Assembly: GCA_034766995.1 (NCBI GenBank)
Contig: CM068314.1
Location: 11,702,701 to 11,766,700, forward strand
From: Acanthacorydalis orientalis
Taxonomy: Eukaryota > Arthropoda > Insecta > Megaloptera > Corydalidae
Reading direction: 5' to 3'
DNA length: 64,000 nt
The notes under the pieces are model-generated. The model was not told the DNA's origin and made no database searches. It worked only from the letters and a program-made list of their open reading frames with translations. Position numbers and translations under genes: made by a program. Of the stretch, positions 60,007 through 64,000 are shown one piece after another (positions within the stretch are counted from its first letter, which is position 1; every line of letters begins with the position of its first letter).

Positions 60007-61200
60007 CATACAAACATTAATTCTAAAAACTTAGTGATGAAGTTCAATCTTTCAAAAAGGTTCATGCGGAATGAATTACATTTCCGCTTGTTAAATCTTC
60101 TATCTTGTTTAATGATATCTTACAAAAATAGATTGAAGAAATCAATCAGTAAAAAATAAAGACTTATTCGTTATTAAAATCCTTGCAAACAGAATTACTG
60201 TTCTAATCAGGTATATGTACAATTATATAAGTATGCATACAAAACATGATTTTTAAATAAATAATAGCATTTCCTACTATATTAGTCATGTTTATCCATC
60301 AGTATATACTCACGAGTGATGTAACCTAAAAAAGTTAAAGAATTGAACAATACAGAGGAATGACATCACCTTCGTGTGCAGAATAATTGTTAAATGATGG
60401 ATGTCAACAATAATGAAGGTGGTATAGGTGTAGATATATTCTACATGAACTAGGCCTCAATGAAACTAATGTAAACAACATGAAGATATTATAATAAAAT
60501 GACACGTGAAACGTTGTTTTTGTCACGCAATCGACATTCCACGACTGTTCTATATATGAACTATGTATGTGTAACAATATGCAATTTTAAAACACTTTAC
60601 AGAGGTTAAAGTGACTAAATGTGTAGTTTTCTTTCCATACATGTACGTTTTTTTAATAATGTAATTGTTAGTGAGTTGTATGTACAACGAAGAAATGTTT
60701 TTGTTATGTAAACTATTGTTTCACAATAAATATAAAACCTATACACAAATGTTCATTTTTTATATTAGTATAATATTAACACTTGTAGGATGTCTCATAG
60801 AATCGCATTTTTTCAACAAAGTTATCTAAATTAAATAGAAATATTACATAAACGGAATTTAGGAATAATTTATTCCATATCGTATTTACTTAGTAGTAAG
60901 TTGCACCGGGAAGTAAATCAATATTGTGGCGATGATTAAATAAAACGAACGTGGAAGCACATACTCATTGTAGTGAGAACCAGTAATGGATGTGCAAATA
61001 TTAATTCAACGAGTACAATGACAAAACGGTCGATACTTTCCATTCCGTACACTTACTCACTTGAATCTCTTTCATCCGCTGATTGATTTTTATTGTAATG
61101 ATCGGTATTTGAAACACGTTAATCAATTTTTTTGTACAGCGTTTCGTATCAATGTCGATTCCGAATATCTTAATTTTATCTAGCAGTTAATGTAAATTAG
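60007..61200. other. Higher-complexity region, candidate regulatory DNA
   Basis: 60280-60620 and 60890-61200 are noticeably less AT-rich, with few dinucleotide repeats and no frame of length. The short plus-strand frame 59956-60159 starts inside the (TA)n array and is not a gene. Confidence 0.3.
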
Positions 61201-62820
61201 ATGTGCGCAAAAGAATACAATTTTCGATGAAAAAAAAAACACAATGAATCATTGAAAACATTGTTTGACTTTTCCTAAAATAAACACTTTTTTTATAAAG
61301 TTGAATACAATTTATCTACACCACAAATCATTTAGATTTTTACTGTTAGTTTACTGAATGTGGAGTAGACTACTGATATACATATTCATTTACAGGATAT
61401 TCTTAAGAGATAAGACATTTAAATACAACATGTATTTTAGTCTTATCATATAAAAAACGCAGATAAGTTGAAACATTTAAATATACAATAAGAATAATTT
61501 CTTTCACATATGAATGAAATACAATTTTGAAAATAAATAATCTAATAAAAAACATGAACTTCTCGACATAAAATACATATAATTTAAAAAACATGAGTTA
61601 TATTTTAAAAAAAATTTCTATAAATAAATAATTTATTTTTATATTAATTATCAAGAAAAAACAGTTATTGTCTAGACAAAAGGAAAAGTTTCTTGATAGC
61701 TTTATTATCCACTTCATCTGAATAAATTAAATGTTTTTCGAAGACTATGGTTGAATAATTTTATTTATTTAGTTTTAGGAAGTATTTACTAATCAGTATA
61801 ATAAATAATACTTTCTATTTAGCATTTGTTCAAAAACCATATGGATTAAATAAATGTAACAGAGTGTAGAGGTCAAATCAATCTACATTGCAAGCGACCA
61901 GAATATCGGAACACGATTATGTAAATAAACTTATAACTAAACACCACTTTATTCTGATTTCATTTGCACGGAAAAATATATCTTTACGTTAATCTCGTAT
62001 TTTTCAAATTGAAACAATGGTATTTTATCTACATAATTTGAAAGTTGGGACAATTCAATCTGATTTATCATAGACTTGCAGTAATCGCCATACCGTTATA
62101 TAACTGAAATAGTCAAAAAAACATAATATTCTGTACATAGAATTCGAAACAATATAAAATATTTGGAGTGCTATTGTAAAATTTTAGAGTATAGTTTTGA
62201 ATATGGACTTGATTAAATTTAATTTTATTTAATTAAATTATCTACAATATATTAAAAACAATGATTGATATTAAAATATATGTATATACACAATTCAATA
62301 ATTTTTATATAATAATAAAATTTAAGGTCATTCAAGTTCGCAGCCCAAAAAAGAAATCATCGTTCTACATTATGATTTATTTTATTGTAGTATTTTTAAC
62401 ATATGTACTTTCTACAGCAAATATAAGTATTTACTATAAATATAAACATATTTTTAAATTTTTCAAGAAATTTTAACCATAATTTGCAAAGTTCTTATCT
62501 AACTATTCTCTAGAAATATATCATAATTACAACCACATTTTATAATACAGAATTTTGAACGCCTGTTTAACATTTTAAATTATTTCACTGCTTTGTTTTA
62601 ATGATAATCGTAGCAGAAAAAGACATTTCACACTTATTCACATCTATTCATGTGCCTCACTTCGGAGACCACTGATATCGAACATGAGTATCACAGCTTA
62701 GTTATGATACGTTAAATATAAATTAACAAAGAACATGTTACAGATTTATATGTAGAATGTGCTTTAGTCACCGCATAATTTTTGTACTGTCGGTAAAGGC
62801 TTTTTAACAAATTAATATTT
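61201..62820. other. AT-rich non-coding stretch
   Basis: Short frames at 61403-61594 (minus) and 62261-62476 (plus) are Ile/Phe/Lys-rich with no domain. Nothing else is recognised. Confidence 0.5.
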
Positions 62821-62821
62821 C

Positions 62822-63095
62822 ATTCTGTCACAAATTATAAAAATAATTCTGTTAAAATATGTTCAATAATTGATTATTGAATAAATTTGATTGTAGTCTA
62901 TGCATGTAACTAAAATGAAACTATTATTCTCAAATCAAAAATGCTCATTTGATAATTATTAAACATTTTTGATCAAAATGAAAGTTTTTTTCCACAAACG
63001 AATTGTTTTCTGAATCCAGAAACACAAAAAAAAAATAATTCTGGTCAAAAATATTTAATAAATCATTATTAATTATTGTTATCTAGAAAAACATT
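62822..63095. mobile_element. Palindromic MITE family, copy M (rearranged)
   Basis: Left arm CACAAATTATAAAAATAATT, AATATGTTCAATAATTGATT and ATTGTAGTCTATGCATGTAA. It is followed by the inverted arm TTTGATAATTATTAAACATT, TTTTGATCAAAATGAAAGTT and CCACAAACGAATTG. Then a second left-arm piece CTGGTCAAAAATATTTAATA, AATCATTATTAATTATTGTT starts again. Two copies seem nested or tandem. Confidence 0.6.
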
Positions 63096-63099
63096 TTAT

Positions 63100-63351
63100 G
63101 GTTTATAGGGAGAGAAAATTTATTAGAAGAAGGTTGCGGTTGTTCTTTCTCTTGTACAGGTATTCTTTTTCAGTTCATAACGACCAACTGAAGACATCCG
63201 TTGAATCAGAACCACATACAACAATTCGAGAGCTTGCACAAAATTTAGACATTAGTCATCCAATAGTTCTGGATTACTTAAAACAGCTAGAAATATCAAA
63301 AAATCTTAACAAATTGGTGAATAAACTGCAATTATTTTTCTACCAATCTAA
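63100..63351 (+). mobile_element. TTAGGTTGG mariner lineage, transposase fragment with 3' terminus
   Basis: Plus-strand frame SVHNDQLKTSVESEPHTTIR, ELAQNLDISHPIVLDYLKQL, EISKNLNK is the second helix-turn-helix of a mariner transposase (family: LGVSH-TV-DHLKQIGK). It then runs straight into the terminus CTGCAATTATTTTTCTACCA, ATCTAA. The DDD domain is skipped at the same place as in the copies at 1759 and 56589. The frame stays open from upstream sequence, but it is a pseudogene. Confidence 0.88.
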
Positions 63352-64000
63352 TATTTATTCTACTATTACATATTATTTTAATTTATTAAATATAGCTACA
63401 TAAATTTGAATTACAAATAATTTCTTTCCATTCATTGCATAAAATCTGATTTTAATTTATTTCAAAATTATCAATTATAAAGTCTTTAAACTTAAGTACA
63501 TTTATATAAAAATTTACCATCCTGAAAATCATTTTTAGTATGTATTTTATTTTTATAATTAGTGATGTAACTGAATTAAAAAACTAGTTTATATACTTGC
63601 TCGTTAATTAAAGTATTTTATTACCTTTTTCAATATTACAAAATTAATTGATTTCTAGAATTATAAATGATTTCATAAAAAACATCTACAATTATTAGAC
63701 GGGATAGAAAATAATTTTCGAAGTATTTCTTTTCAATTAATTTCACAATTGGAGATTTAGAGTGACATTTTTAAGGAATTAAATTTTTCTTTACGAGTGT
63801 TTAATTTGATTAATCAACTGAAAAAGTATTTTAACGTATGTGACTAGTACTTATATTCATAATTATCTAACAGAAAAAAATATCTTATTGAATTACCATT
63901 AATTTTAATTATTTAACATCTAACTAAATTTAAAAAAAATTAAAATAGTTTTTAGAAAGTTTTTTAAAAGTTTTTATATAAGTATTGTGAATTATTAGAC
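63352..64000. other. AT-rich non-coding stretch
   Basis: Nothing is recognised up to the window end. Confidence 0.55.

Overview
This window looks like nuclear DNA from an AT-rich arthropod, most likely an insect and possibly a hymenopteran, but the species cannot be fixed from sequence alone. The evidence is spliceosomal intron borders, Tc1/mariner transposon fossils of several lineages, RTE-type LINE 3' ends, and very dense (TA)n microsatellites (about one array per 1.5 kb). There are no operons, Shine-Dalgarno sites or CRISPR arrays. It is gene-poor. The open frames running through (TA)n tracts (Tyr-Ile repeats) are not genes.

Coding content is small. The only complete gene I can support is at 18.8-21.4 kb on the plus strand. 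It has a short 5' exon, one small intron and an uninterrupted 427-residue reading frame. The protein is a long coiled coil followed by three regularly spaced D-K-x-[VI]-Q-[TV] motifs that fit the dynein light chain LC8 recognition pattern. One further well-formed internal exon (35682-35885, 68 codons, phase 0, perfect splice sites) belongs to a gene whose other exons are not visible here, so much of the window may be intron of that gene. Two degenerate protein fossils lie on the minus strand: a C2H2 zinc-finger-like remnant just downstream of the coiled-coil gene, and a FLYWCH-like segment near 24.3 kb.

Repeats dominate the rest. (1) An undescribed-looking palindromic, non-coding MITE-like family has about 13-14 copies or half-copies spread across the whole window. 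(2) A mariner lineage with TTAGGTTGGTAG termini is present mainly as internally deleted copies that appear to share one deletion. One copy (1759-2318) sits between two direct copies of a 150-bp sequence. (3) A second mariner-like lineage (AAAATAATTC-type termini) survives as three deleted copies at 50.5, 52.8 and 59.5 kb. (4) A third, mellifera-like mariner (11.8-12.7 kb) has lost all three catalytic aspartates. (5) There are two RTE LINE 3' fragments, a tRNA-like/SINE fossil, a Helitron-like 3' end with a GC-rich hairpin, and a single 118-bp foldback element with near-perfect arms.

Between these lie islands of higher complexity and higher GC (for example 3.65-3.86, 4.6-4.8, 11.1-11.5, 22.4-22.7, 24.6-24.9, 29.2-29.4, 32.3-32.8, 41.3-41.7, 46.2-46.6, 51.1-51.4, 51.8-52.1, 55.7-56.0 and 60.3-61.2 kb). 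They have no reading frame and are candidates for regulatory DNA. Several hold palindromic or paired CGATA motifs. The remainder is very AT-rich sequence in which I see nothing.
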